Source: DATEPR01 sp036503065 (GTDB lineage Bacteria; Actinomycetota; Actinomycetes; Mycobacteriales; Pseudonocardiaceae). Taken from it: a stretch of DNA of 22,810 nt. The translations under genes and the position numbers were made by a program. The DNA is taken from positions 1 through 22,810 of the forward strand of contig DASXXM010000166.1 in assembly GCA_036503065.1 (NCBI GenBank), given 5' to 3'. This document shows, piece after piece, positions 16,578-22,355 of this stretch. Position 1 is the stretch's first letter, and the number at the start of each line of letters is the position of its first letter. The notes beneath the pieces were generated by a model. That model did not search any database, was not told where the DNA came from, and saw only the letters and a program-made list of their open reading frames with translations.

Positions 16578-16953
16578 CGCCCTGACACCCCCGGTCCGCC
16601 CGCTGGACCCCACAGCCCCCGATGATGCCATTGGCTACCGGCCGTATTCCACCGGTGACCGTGAACGGCCTATTTGGATCGGTGACCGGTCGGTCACGGA
16701 CTGCTCAACAAGGTGGTTCAGGTCGAAATCGACGAATCGCCGTGCCCTACAGCCTGTCGGAGGACGCCGGTACGCCGTGACACCGAACTCGAAGGTCGTT
16801 GCCAGGTACTTCACAGGTGGGCATGGTGTCGTAAAAGTACGGGACGCCTGGCTCCTGGAGCGGTAACGCTATGGATGCCTTGGCAGGGACCAGGATGCGT
16901 ACCGATCGCCTCCCCCCAGATGATCGGCACCGTGTCAGGCGCCCCGTCCAGCG
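16578..16953. other. Gene-free stretch with operator-like repeats
   Basis: Between the membrane protein and the monooxygenase pseudogene I see no supported gene. It holds the GTGACCG repeats (16654-16697) and a loose stem between 16801 and 16852. The part next to 16953 may be decayed sequence belonging to the same island as the pseudogene, but no homology is readable. Confidence 0.5.
16654..16697. promoter_or_regulatory. Operator-like inverted repeat with extra half-site
   Basis: GTGACCG-GT-CGGTCAC (16682-16697) is a perfect 7-2-7 inverted repeat, and a third copy GGTGACCG lies at 16654-16661, 28 bp away. The pair sits upstream of the minus-strand membrane protein gene. It looks like a repressor site; the binding protein is unknown. 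Confidence 0.45.
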
Positions 16954-17667
16954 TCACGGGCCGGCCACGTACTCCGTGGCCGGCCCGTTGCCCACGCCCT
17001 GGCCAACACCCCGATCCAGGACGCCGGTCAAGGTGGCCGCCGGATCGTTCGGCAGGGTGTCGGAGCACCAGGCGACCACGCCGTCCGGTCGGATCGCTGG
17101 CGTCGAAGGCACCGATGCCGTACGCGTCGCCAGCCGCCCGTCGGTTCCGACAGGTCGGCGCCGAGCCGGTAACACCTGCACCGGCAGGTCGACGGCCGCG
17201 CACTGCCACTCCCCGTCACAGATCCACAGTGGACATCCGGTGTCGCCGACCACGATCGACACGTGCGGGGCGCGGAATCCCGGCCGTCCGGTCGGATTCG
17301 TCGGACCCTCGGTGAGGGCCGGGTCATCGTCATCGGCGAGCACCGCGGCGGACCGGCAGCGGAAACCGAAGCCGAGACCGATGTGGTCCAGTGTTCCGGG
17401 ATGTCGCTCAGGTCCAGTGACGGCAGCACACGTTCCTTGGCGTTGTGCAGCGACCGGATCACCACCTGCTCGGCATACGGCAGGCGCTCGGCCTGGTAGC
17501 TGTCCAGCAGTCCGGGGCCGGCGACTCCGGCGAGCACGTCGGCGAGTTTCCACGCGATGTCGTAGCCGTCGCCGATCGCCGTGTTGCCGCCCATGCCGCC
17601 GGTCGGCGGGGTGACCTTGGCCGCGTCACCGACCAGGAAGACCCGGCCGTCGGCGAGCTTCGCGGGT
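16954..17667 (-). pseudogene. Truncated, frameshifted FAD-dependent aromatic monooxygenase
   Basis: The C-terminal half of a PHBH/UbiH-type flavin hydroxylase, as used in polyketide tailoring or aromatic degradation. The 5' part is intact: AKLADGRVFLVGDAAK, then PPTGGMGGNTAIGDGYDIAWKLADVL (FAD-ribityl GD motif), LLDSYQAERLPYAEQVV and LPSLDLSDIPEHW. After that the family sequence jumps between frames: HIGLGFGFRCRSAAVLADDDDPALTEGPTNPTGRPGFRAPHVS, then YRLGADLSEPTGGWRR in another frame, AYGIGAFDASD in the third, and RPDGVVAWCSDTLPNDPAATLTGVLDR back in the earlier one. At least four frameshifts are needed. About 280-300 N-terminal residues, including the first FAD-binding GxGxxG, are missing. The break at about 17667 is close to the start of the NYN gene. 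The last residues run into a hairpin. It cannot encode a working enzyme. Confidence 0.88.
16956..16988 (-). terminator. 13-bp hairpin at the 3' end of the pseudogene
   Basis: ACGGGCCGGCCAC (16956-16968) and GTGGCCGGCCCGT (16976-16988) pair perfectly around a 7-base loop. It overlaps the last codons of the decayed monooxygenase frame, so it is probably the surviving terminator of the ancestral gene. Confidence 0.6.
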
Positions 17668-17718
17668 CAAGACACAGGCAGTAGGTCTTGGTCACTCTGT
17701 GCTTAGTATTGTGCTGGC
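17668..17718 (+). promoter_or_regulatory. Probable promoter/operator of the NYN gene
   Basis: CAAGAC (17668-17673) and GTCTTG (17684-17689) form a 6-bp inverted repeat, and CACAG/CTGTG arms overlap it. TAGTAT at 17704-17709 fits a -10 box only about 9 bases before the GTG start, and no ribosome binding site is present, so a leaderless transcript is likely. No good -35 is visible. Confidence 0.4.
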
Positions 17719-18486
17719 GTGACGACGCTGGCGCCCCCATCGACGACGCGGGTCGGCGTGTACGTCGACGCGTTCAACGTCTACTACGGCGGCGGCGCGC
17801 TCTGTGGTCGAGGCACGCCAGGATGGCGGTGGCTGGACATCGCAGACCTGGCCGCAGACTTGATCAACCCACGTATATGGCCGAGTCCCGAACTGACCCG
17901 GCTCGTCTATTGCACGGCGCCAAGAGACCGGGAGGGTGACCCCAGTTCATTGGCCGATCAACGGACCTACATCAACGCGCTACAGCACAGCAACGACAGG
18001 ATGACCGTGACCGGCGGCAAGTACGTGCCACGCATCAAGCGCGGGATCATCGTCGACAAGAACAGCCGACCACCACGCCGCATCCACTCACCCGGCCCGG
18101 CCCATCTGCCAGCCTGGCTGCCGGTCGAGGAAGTGCCCGGTCCCGGCGGGCATCCTGAGCTGCTGGCCGCCGTGTCGACATTCGAGGAGAAGGGCTCGGA
18201 CGTCAGCGTCGCCAGTCATCTGCTGATCGACGTCCTGACCAGCCAAGTCGATGCCGCGATCGTGTTCTCCAACGACAGCGACCTGCGGTTTCCGCTCCAG
18301 CAAGCTCGCCTGCACGTCCCGGTCGCGACGGTCAACCCCAGCCCCAGCCGTACCGCGACCGACCTCAGAGGAGATCCGTGTGAAGGTGTCGGACGACACT
18401 GGTGGCGAAAGCTCCGACCCGGAGACTTCCTCAACCATCAACTGCCCGACCTCGTCGGCCCATACCCCAAGCCGCCCGGTTGGTGA
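17719..18486 (+). CDS. NYN-domain (PIN-like) putative ribonuclease
   Basis: A 255-aa protein of the NYN/LabA-DUF88 class, PIN-like metal-dependent nucleases thought to cut RNA. The first strand carries the acidic site VGVYVDAFNVYYGG (Asp17, Asn20). The conserved second acidic cluster is AAIVFSNDSDLRFPL (Asn185, Asp186, Asp188), preceded by FEEKGSDVSVASHLLIDVLT, a typical NYN segment. The C-terminus has a distinctive actinobacterial tail: TDLRGDPCEGVGRHWWRKL and PDLVGPYPKPPGW. It starts at GTG 17719 without a ribosome binding site. It is the only plus-strand gene between the edge and 19252, starts close to the broken monooxygenase, and is followed by two copies of a hairpin/T-tract unit, which suggests an inserted cassette. 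The RNA target is unknown; roles in RNA turnover or as a toxin are possible but not shown. Confidence 0.85.
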   Translation: MTTLAPPSTTRVGVYVDAFNVYYGGGALCGRGTPGWRWLDIADLAADLINPRIWPSPELTRLVYCTAPRDREGDPSSLADQRTYINALQHSNDRMTVTGGKYVPRIKRGIIVDKNSRPPRRIHSPGPAHLPAWLPVEEVPGPGGHPELLAAVSTFEEKGSDVSVASHLLIDVLTSQVDAAIVFSNDSDLRFPLQQARLHVPVATVNPSPSRTATDLRGDPCEGVGRHWWRKLRPGDFLNHQLPDLVGPYPKPPGW

Positions 18487-18504
18487 CATGTGCGCGCGAC
18501 ATGT
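18486..18504. repeat. Paired ACATGT motifs at the NYN stop codon
   Basis: ACATGT occurs at 18486-18491 and 18499-18504, separated by GCGCGCG, making a near-perfect palindrome that overlaps the last base of the NYN stop codon. It could be a protein site controlling what follows, or part of the repeat unit. Confidence 0.35.
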
Positions 18505-18512
18505 AACTGATG

Positions 18513-18566
18513 TATGCTTGGCCCATACCACCCGGTTCTCTCGCTTGCGAGGGGCCGGGTTCTTTT
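18513..18566 (+). terminator. Hairpin/T-tract unit, copy 1 (NYN gene terminator)
   Basis: ACCCGG (18530-18535) pairs with CCGGGT (18555-18560) and CTCGC (18540-18544) with GCGAG (18547-18551) around a two-base loop. TTCTTTT follows, a rare T-rich tail here, making this a convincing intrinsic terminator. A -10-like TATGCT lies at 18513-18518, and the same distance is kept in copy 2. Confidence 0.7.
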
Positions 18567-18629
18567 GTGCGGCACAGTGCTTCGATCGCCATCGTTTGCC
18601 ATCTCCTCGGGCCGACGACAGCGAACTGG

Positions 18630-18684
18630 TATGTTCGCGGTACACCACCCGGTTCTCTCGCTTGTGAGGGGCCCGGGTCTTTAT
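18630..18684. terminator. Hairpin/T-tract unit, copy 2 (shared convergent terminator)
   Basis: Bases 18644-18664 are identical to 18527-18547 of copy 1 (21 nt), and the rest of the unit matches with few changes (CTCGC/GTGAG keeps pairing through a G-T; one base is inserted before CCGGGT). TATGTT at 18630-18635 sits at the same distance from the hairpin as TATGCT in copy 1. The T-rich end contains the TAA stop of the convergent 169-aa gene, so the hairpin can stop transcription from both sides. Confidence 0.65.
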
Positions 18685-19190
18685 TGGCCCAGTGCCTCGG
18701 CGATCCAGTCCGGTACCGGCAGGTCGCGCTCGTCGCACGCGGTGGCCAGGCGGATTGTCCAGCGCAGCGCCTGGATCACCACCGTCGCCATCTCCTCGGG
18801 GGCGGCGCTGGACAGTGCGATCTCCACCTGTTCCGCCGCAGCGTCCTCGTCCCCGTGCACCTCGGCCAGCAGGGTGCGCACGGCGGTGCGGACCGGAGGA
18901 TCGGCCTCGTCGATCGGGACTTCCTGGCCGTCCTCGTCGAATACCTGCATCCGGACCGGTGTCGCGCCGCCCTCGGAGAGTTCGGTCACCATCTTGCTGC
19001 ACTCGGCGAACAGCAGGAGCACCAGCTCCCGCACATCGGTGTGCTCGTCCCGCGACTCCCGGACGAACTCGATCAGCCGCTCGACCGCGTCCCCGTCGTC
19101 GCCCTCCTGTGCGGCGGCCAGGGCCTGACTGGCGACCACGATGATTCGTTGCCGCCGATCCGGTTGCTCAGCCGATGCCACGCGGCCCAT
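18681..19190 (-). CDS. Conserved actinobacterial protein of unknown function (169 aa, acidic)
   Basis: An acidic soluble protein, largely helical, without signal peptide or membrane segment. Visible stretches are RRQRIIVVASQALAAAQEGDDGDAVERLIEFVRES near the N-terminus, ELVLLLFAECSKMVTEL in the middle, and AAPEEMATVVIQALRWTIRLATACDERDLPVPDWI at the C-terminus, which reads as an all-alpha fold. The ATG at 19190 has AGGGA five bases upstream. The gene diverges from the class II aldolase (61 bp between starts) and converges on the NYN cassette, ending inside the second hairpin unit. I do not recognise a named family with known activity. Codon use matches its neighbours, so it is likely native rather than part of the NYN cassette. 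Confidence 0.8.
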   Translation of the reverse strand: MGRVASAEQPDRRQRIIVVASQALAAAQEGDDGDAVERLIEFVRESRDEHTDVRELVLLLFAECSKMVTELSEGGATPVRMQVFDEDGQEVPIDEADPPVRTAVRTLLAEVHGDEDAAAEQVEIALSSAAPEEMATVVIQALRWTIRLATACDERDLPVPDWIAEALGQ

Positions 19191-19251
19191 CTTTCCCTAC
19201 CGACCGACCTCGTGCGGCCCACGACGCCTGCGGGCGCGTACACAAGGGGAC

Positions 19252-19911
19252 ATGAGTCAACTGCTGTTGGCGGCCGAGCGAGCCGACGTCTGCGCCTACG
19301 CCCGACGGATGTCCGCGGACCGCCTGGTGGTCGGCACGTCCGGCAACATCTCGCTGCGGCGGGACGACCTGGTGGCCGTGACCCCGACCGGGATCGACTA
19401 CGCGGACCTGACACCGGAGTCGATCACGGTGCTGGACCTGACCGGCCGACGGATCGACGGCGACCTGGCGCCGACCAGCGAGACACCGTTGCACCTCGCG
19501 CTGCACCGAAGCCGGCCGGACGGCATCGGCGCCGTCGTGCACACCCACGCCGTGCACGCCACGGCCGCGTCACTGCTGGTGGACCGCATCCCGCCGGTGC
19601 ACTACGTGCTGGCGATCTTCGGCGGCGCCGTGCATGTCGCCCGGTACGCCACCTTCGGCACCGCGGAACTGGCCGCGAGAACCCTCGAAGCACTGGGGGA
19701 CCGGACCGGTTGCCTGCTGGCCAACCACGGCGCGGTCACCGTCGGCGGCAACCTGGCGGCCGCCTACGATCGCGCGCTCCAGTTGGAATGGCTCTGCCAG
19801 GTCTGGCTGACCGCGCGTGCCGCCGGCCTGCCGCGCCCGCTGCCGCCCGGTGAACTCGACACGGTGACCGAACTGATCCGCGACTACGGCGCCGCAGGCC
19901 GGGAACGCTGA
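19252..19911 (+). CDS. Class II aldolase/adducin family protein
   Basis: A 219-aa zinc-dependent aldolase or epimerase of the L-fuculose-phosphate aldolase/ribulose-phosphate epimerase fold. The phosphate-binding motifs GTSGNISLR (28-36) and TPTG (44-47) are present, as are the catalytic Glu77 in TSETPLH and metal ligands His97 and His99 (VVHTH) and His159 (LANHGAV), all at the expected spacing. It is slightly shorter at the C-terminus than some aldolases but looks complete. The ATG at 19252 follows AAGGGGAC, a strong ribosome binding site; longer in-frame starts upstream would run into the divergent gene's promoter. The sugar phosphate cannot be told from sequence. It converges with a TetR regulator gene only 10 bp away. 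Confidence 0.92.
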   Translation: MSQLLLAAERADVCAYARRMSADRLVVGTSGNISLRRDDLVAVTPTGIDYADLTPESITVLDLTGRRIDGDLAPTSETPLHLALHRSRPDGIGAVVHTHAVHATAASLLVDRIPPVHYVLAIFGGAVHVARYATFGTAELAARTLEALGDRTGCLLANHGAVTVGGNLAAAYDRALQLEWLCQVWLTARAAGLPRPLPPGELDTVTELIRDYGAAGRER

Positions 19912-19921
19912 GTCGGGCACG

Positions 19922-20527
19922 CTAGAGCGGCAGGCCGGATTCCAGCAGTTCGAAGCCCCGGTCCAGCACCGTGGTGAAGTTGTCGGTGGACTGCTCCAGA
20001 TCGAACTGCATGGCCGCCAGCGCCACGCCGACCACCGCGCCCGCGAACACCTGCACCGGGAACTCGTCCGGCTCCCGGCCAAGGCGCTCCGCGAGCAGTT
20101 CGGCCAGCAGTCGCATGGACCTGGTGTAGTCGTCCATCGCCGCCGCGCGCAGTTCCGGCACCGCCTTGACCAGCCGCATCCGGTCCCGCTCGTGCGCGAT
20201 CGCCTCGTCGGACATGTCGGCGAAGGTCGCGCGCAGCGCGGCGCGGATCGCCTGCATCGGTGTCAGCCCGGCCGGCTGGACGCGGAACGCCTCGACCATC
20301 AACTCGCCGTAGTCGTCGCCGAGCACGACGTCTTCCTTGGTGGGGAAGTAACGGAAGAACGTGCTCGGGGACACCTCGGCGGCATCGGCGATCTGGTCGA
20401 CGGTGGTGTCGGCATACCCCTGCGCGGTAAAAAGGCGCATCGCGTGTTCCCTGATGGTGGCACGCGTCTTGGCCTTCTTGCGTTCCCGCAACCCGACGGT
20501 GGGACGAGGGCCATGCAATGGACTCAC
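19922..20527 (-). CDS. TetR-family transcriptional regulator (first)
   Basis: A 201-aa repressor-type protein. The N-terminal helix-turn-helix runs about residues 16-62 (ATIREHAMRLFTAQGYADTTVDQIADAAEVSPSTFFRYFPTKEDVV), followed by an all-helical ligand-binding and dimer domain of about 130 residues. The STFFRYFPTKED motif matches the TetR subgroup common in actinomycetes that control efflux or oxidoreductase genes. The GTG start at 20527 has GGGAG very close upstream; a start at GTG ten codons further in is possible, so the first ten residues are uncertain. A promoter with an overlapping inverted repeat lies at 20600-20651, suggesting self-regulation. No obvious adjacent target: the neighbour on one side is a convergent aldolase. 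Confidence 0.93.
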   Translation of the reverse strand: MSPLHGPRPTVGLRERKKAKTRATIREHAMRLFTAQGYADTTVDQIADAAEVSPSTFFRYFPTKEDVVLGDDYGELMVEAFRVQPAGLTPMQAIRAALRATFADMSDEAIAHERDRMRLVKAVPELRAAAMDDYTRSMRLLAELLAERLGREPDEFPVQVFAGAVVGVALAAMQFDLEQSTDNFTTVLDRGFELLESGLPL

Positions 20528-20599
20528 GCTCCCATTCGCTCCGCTTCGTCCGGCGAACCGACGACATCATCGCGCATCTCGCTGGTCGAGTGGGCGAGA

Positions 20600-20651
20600 A
20601 CACTCAGCCCGAGAAAAATGAGTGTAGCTACCACTTGGTGGGAGCTGTCAA
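20600..20651 (-). promoter_or_regulatory. Promoter and operator of the first TetR gene
   Basis: On the minus strand a perfect TTGACA (20651-20646) and TACACT (20626-20621) are 19 bp apart, slightly long. The inverted repeat ACACTCA-N12-TGAGTGT (20600-20606, 20619-20625) covers the -10 box and start site, an ideal place for autorepression. The -35 overlaps the stop codon of the second TetR gene. Confidence 0.5.
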
Positions 20652-21256
20652 GTCTGGTCGGTCAGGCTGCCGGGGCTGACCAGCGCGGCCAGTGCCATCC
20701 GGTACAGCAGCTCGGCCATCTGGGCCCGGTCCAGGTAGGCGCTGTGCGGGGTGGAGTTGATCAGGCCGAACACCGCGTGTGCCGCGGCTCTGGCGCCCGG
20801 CTCGGTCACGTCGGGCACCATCACCATGATCGTGCGGACCCAGAGTTCCACGTAGCGGCGCTGCATCGCGCGCACCCGGCGCCGGTCCGGGTCGGTGAGG
20901 ATGGCGAGGCTGCGTTCCTGCACGGTGATCAGCGCCGGGTTGTCCAGCGCGAAGTCGACCTGGAACCGGATCAGCTCGGGCAGCGCACGGTCCGGCTCGG
21001 TGTTGGTGTCCATCGTGCGCTGGGCGCCGGTGAGCAGGTACTCGCTTATCGACGTGAGCATCTCGCCGAGCATGGCGTCCTTGCTGCGGAAGTGCCGGTA
21101 CAGCGCGGGGCCGGAGATGCCGACCGCGGCGCCGATGTCGTCGATGCTGACGCCGTGGAAGCCGCGCCGCGCGAACAGTTCGGCCGCGGCGGCCAGGATC
21201 TGCTCGCGGCGGGTCGGTTTGCCGGCCGTCACGTCCGGATCCGCGGAGAACGCCAC
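20648..21256 (-). CDS. TetR-family regulator (second), probable repressor of the acyl-CoA carboxylase genes
   Basis: A 202-aa TetR protein with the helix-turn-helix at about residues 16-62 (REQILAAAAELFARRGFHGVSIDDIGAAVGISGPALYRHFRSKDAM) and a helical C-terminal domain (ALPELIRFQVDFALDNPALITVQERS, RRYVELWVRTIMVMVP). The ALYRHFRSKDAML motif is shared with actinobacterial regulators of acyl-CoA and branched-chain catabolism genes, such as mycobacterial Rv2506 near accD1/accA1. The GTG start at 21256 follows GCGAGG. A 16-bp operator lies 8 bp upstream of the start, and the same element precedes the carboxylase gene at 22319. Regulation of the carboxylase and of itself is therefore a strong inference, although the SGNH hydrolase gene sits between them. 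Confidence 0.92.
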   Translation of the reverse strand: MAFSADPDVTAGKPTRREQILAAAAELFARRGFHGVSIDDIGAAVGISGPALYRHFRSKDAMLGEMLTSISEYLLTGAQRTMDTNTEPDRALPELIRFQVDFALDNPALITVQERSLAILTDPDRRRVRAMQRRYVELWVRTIMVMVPDVTEPGARAAAHAVFGLINSTPHSAYLDRAQMAELLYRMALAALVSPGSLTDQT

Positions 21257-21264
21257 CCTCGCAG

Positions 21265-21280
21265 GTTAGTGCAGGCTAAC
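21265..21280. promoter_or_regulatory. Operator of the second TetR regulator (own promoter)
   Basis: GTTAGTGCAGGCTAAC, with outer half-sites GTTA and TAAC. Compared with the reverse complement of the element at 22319-22334 it gives the shared consensus GTTAGTG-N3-G-N-TAAC. It lies 8 bp upstream of the regulator start codon. Confidence 0.65.
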
Positions 21281-21439
21281 TCACCCACGCTCAGTAGGCC
21301 GCCGGTAGGCCGTCAAGTGTCCTTGGAGCAACGACTTTCCGGCCTTTTCCCCCGACTTGGTTAACTCTTGACGCAATGCTTCTTTAGTTGGTCACACCTT
21401 GGTACTCATGAGTAGACCTTTGCGGCCCAAGGAGGTGCC

Positions 21440-22243
21440 ATGCAAGCGGTAAGAATCGTTGCCGGCGCGGCGGTGGTTGCTGTCGCGGCGATGCTGGGGG
21501 TGGTAGCCCCGGCTTCGGCGGCTTCCGCCGTCAATTATGTCGCCTTGGGTGATTCCTACGCATCCGGTGTCGGAACCGACAACTACTTCAACGACGGTAC
21601 GAACTGCCTGCGGAGCCCGCAGAGCTATCCGGCGCTCTGGTCGGCCGCGCACCACGCGGCGTCCTTCACTCTGGCGGCCTGCTCCGGCGCCAAGACCGGT
21701 GACGTGCTCAGCGGCCAGCTCGGTGGCCTCTCCGCGTCGACCACCGAGGTCTCGATCACCATCGGCGGCAACGACGCCGGCTTCACCACGGTGATCGAGA
21801 ACTGCATCCTGGAGGGCGACTCCGGCTGCCAGAACGCGATCAACAACGCCGAGACGTTCGTCCGCAACTCATTGCCCGGCCTGCTGGACAACACCTACCG
21901 CGCGATCCGGTCGCACGCACCCAACGCGTCCGTCGTCGTGCTCGACTACCCGCACTTCTACCAGGTACCCGGCTCCTGCATCTTCGGCCTGGACAACACC
22001 AAGCGGACCGCGATCAACAGTGGCGCGGACGTGCTCGACGCGGCCATCCAGACGGAGGTCGGCAAGTTCGCCGGCTTCCACTTCGCCGACGTGCGCAACG
22101 CCTTCAATCCGCACGAGATCTGCTCGTCCGGCACCTCCTGGCTGCACAGCGTGGACTTCACCAACCTGACCGATTCGTACCATCCGTTCGCCGCCGGCTA
22201 CTCCGGCGGATATCTGCCCGTGCTGGATTCCGTCACCGGCTGA
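21440..22243 (+). CDS. Secreted SGNH-family lipase/esterase
   Basis: A 267-aa secreted hydrolase of the GDSL/SGNH class, similar to Streptomyces extracellular lipases. The signal peptide is about residues 1-30 (hydrophobic core VAGAAVVAVAAMLGVVA, ending PASAASA). Block I is YVALGDSYASG with nucleophile Ser39, block III is IGGNDAG with Asn111, and block V is DSYHPFAAGY with catalytic His248. Six cysteines in pairs (56/81 and later pairs around GDSGCQ, GSCIF and HEICSS) suggest three disulfides, as in the Streptomyces enzymes. The ATG start at 21440 has AAGGAGG five bases upstream. A strong terminator follows the stop. It acts outside the cell on esters or phospholipids. It is divergent from the second TetR gene. 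Confidence 0.95.
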   Translation: MQAVRIVAGAAVVAVAAMLGVVAPASAASAVNYVALGDSYASGVGTDNYFNDGTNCLRSPQSYPALWSAAHHAASFTLAACSGAKTGDVLSGQLGGLSASTTEVSITIGGNDAGFTTVIENCILEGDSGCQNAINNAETFVRNSLPGLLDNTYRAIRSHAPNASVVVLDYPHFYQVPGSCIFGLDNTKRTAINSGADVLDAAIQTEVGKFAGFHFADVRNAFNPHEICSSGTSWLHSVDFTNLTDSYHPFAAGYSGGYLPVLDSVTG

Positions 22244-22258
22244 CCAGCTCGATCGATT

Positions 22259-22296
22259 GAGTGCCCCCGATGTCGAAGGTGACATCGGGGGCACTC
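22259..22296 (+). terminator. Strong terminator of the SGNH hydrolase gene
   Basis: Arms 22259-22274 and 22281-22296 pair perfectly over 16 bp with a 6-base loop, 15 bases after the stop codon. The stem is GC-rich at its base and lacks a T-run. It should separate the hydrolase from the carboxylase transcript. Confidence 0.8.
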
Positions 22297-22318
22297 GTCG
22301 TCTGGCGGTATCGTGGTT

Positions 22319-22334
22319 GTTAACGCACACTAAC
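22319..22334. promoter_or_regulatory. Operator upstream of the acyl-CoA carboxylase gene
   Basis: GTTAACGCACACTAAC, 21 bp upstream of the ATG. Its reverse complement matches the element before the second TetR gene at the outer eight bases plus GTG and one more inner G, so both are probably bound by that regulator. Confidence 0.65.
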
Positions 22335-22355
22335 CTGGAGGCGAAAGGGGGGACG

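Noticed and set aside
16801..16852. Loose stem between GCCAGGTACTT and AAGTAC...CCTGGC
   Set aside because: The arms are interrupted by six unpaired bases on one side and no gene context supports a role.
18513..18684. CRISPR-like repeat pair
   Set aside because: There are only two copies, with a 117-bp period, T-rich tails and no cas genes; a terminator duplication explains them better.
18088..19002. 304-codon minus-strand frame across the NYN gene end and hairpin units
   Set aside because: It is antisense to the conserved NYN motifs and crosses both terminators.
18510..19853. 447-codon plus-strand frame beginning in the first hairpin unit
   Set aside because: Its repeated peptide PPGSLACEGPGS is only the translation of the duplicated hairpin unit, and the rest is antisense to the 169-aa gene or out of frame with the aldolase.
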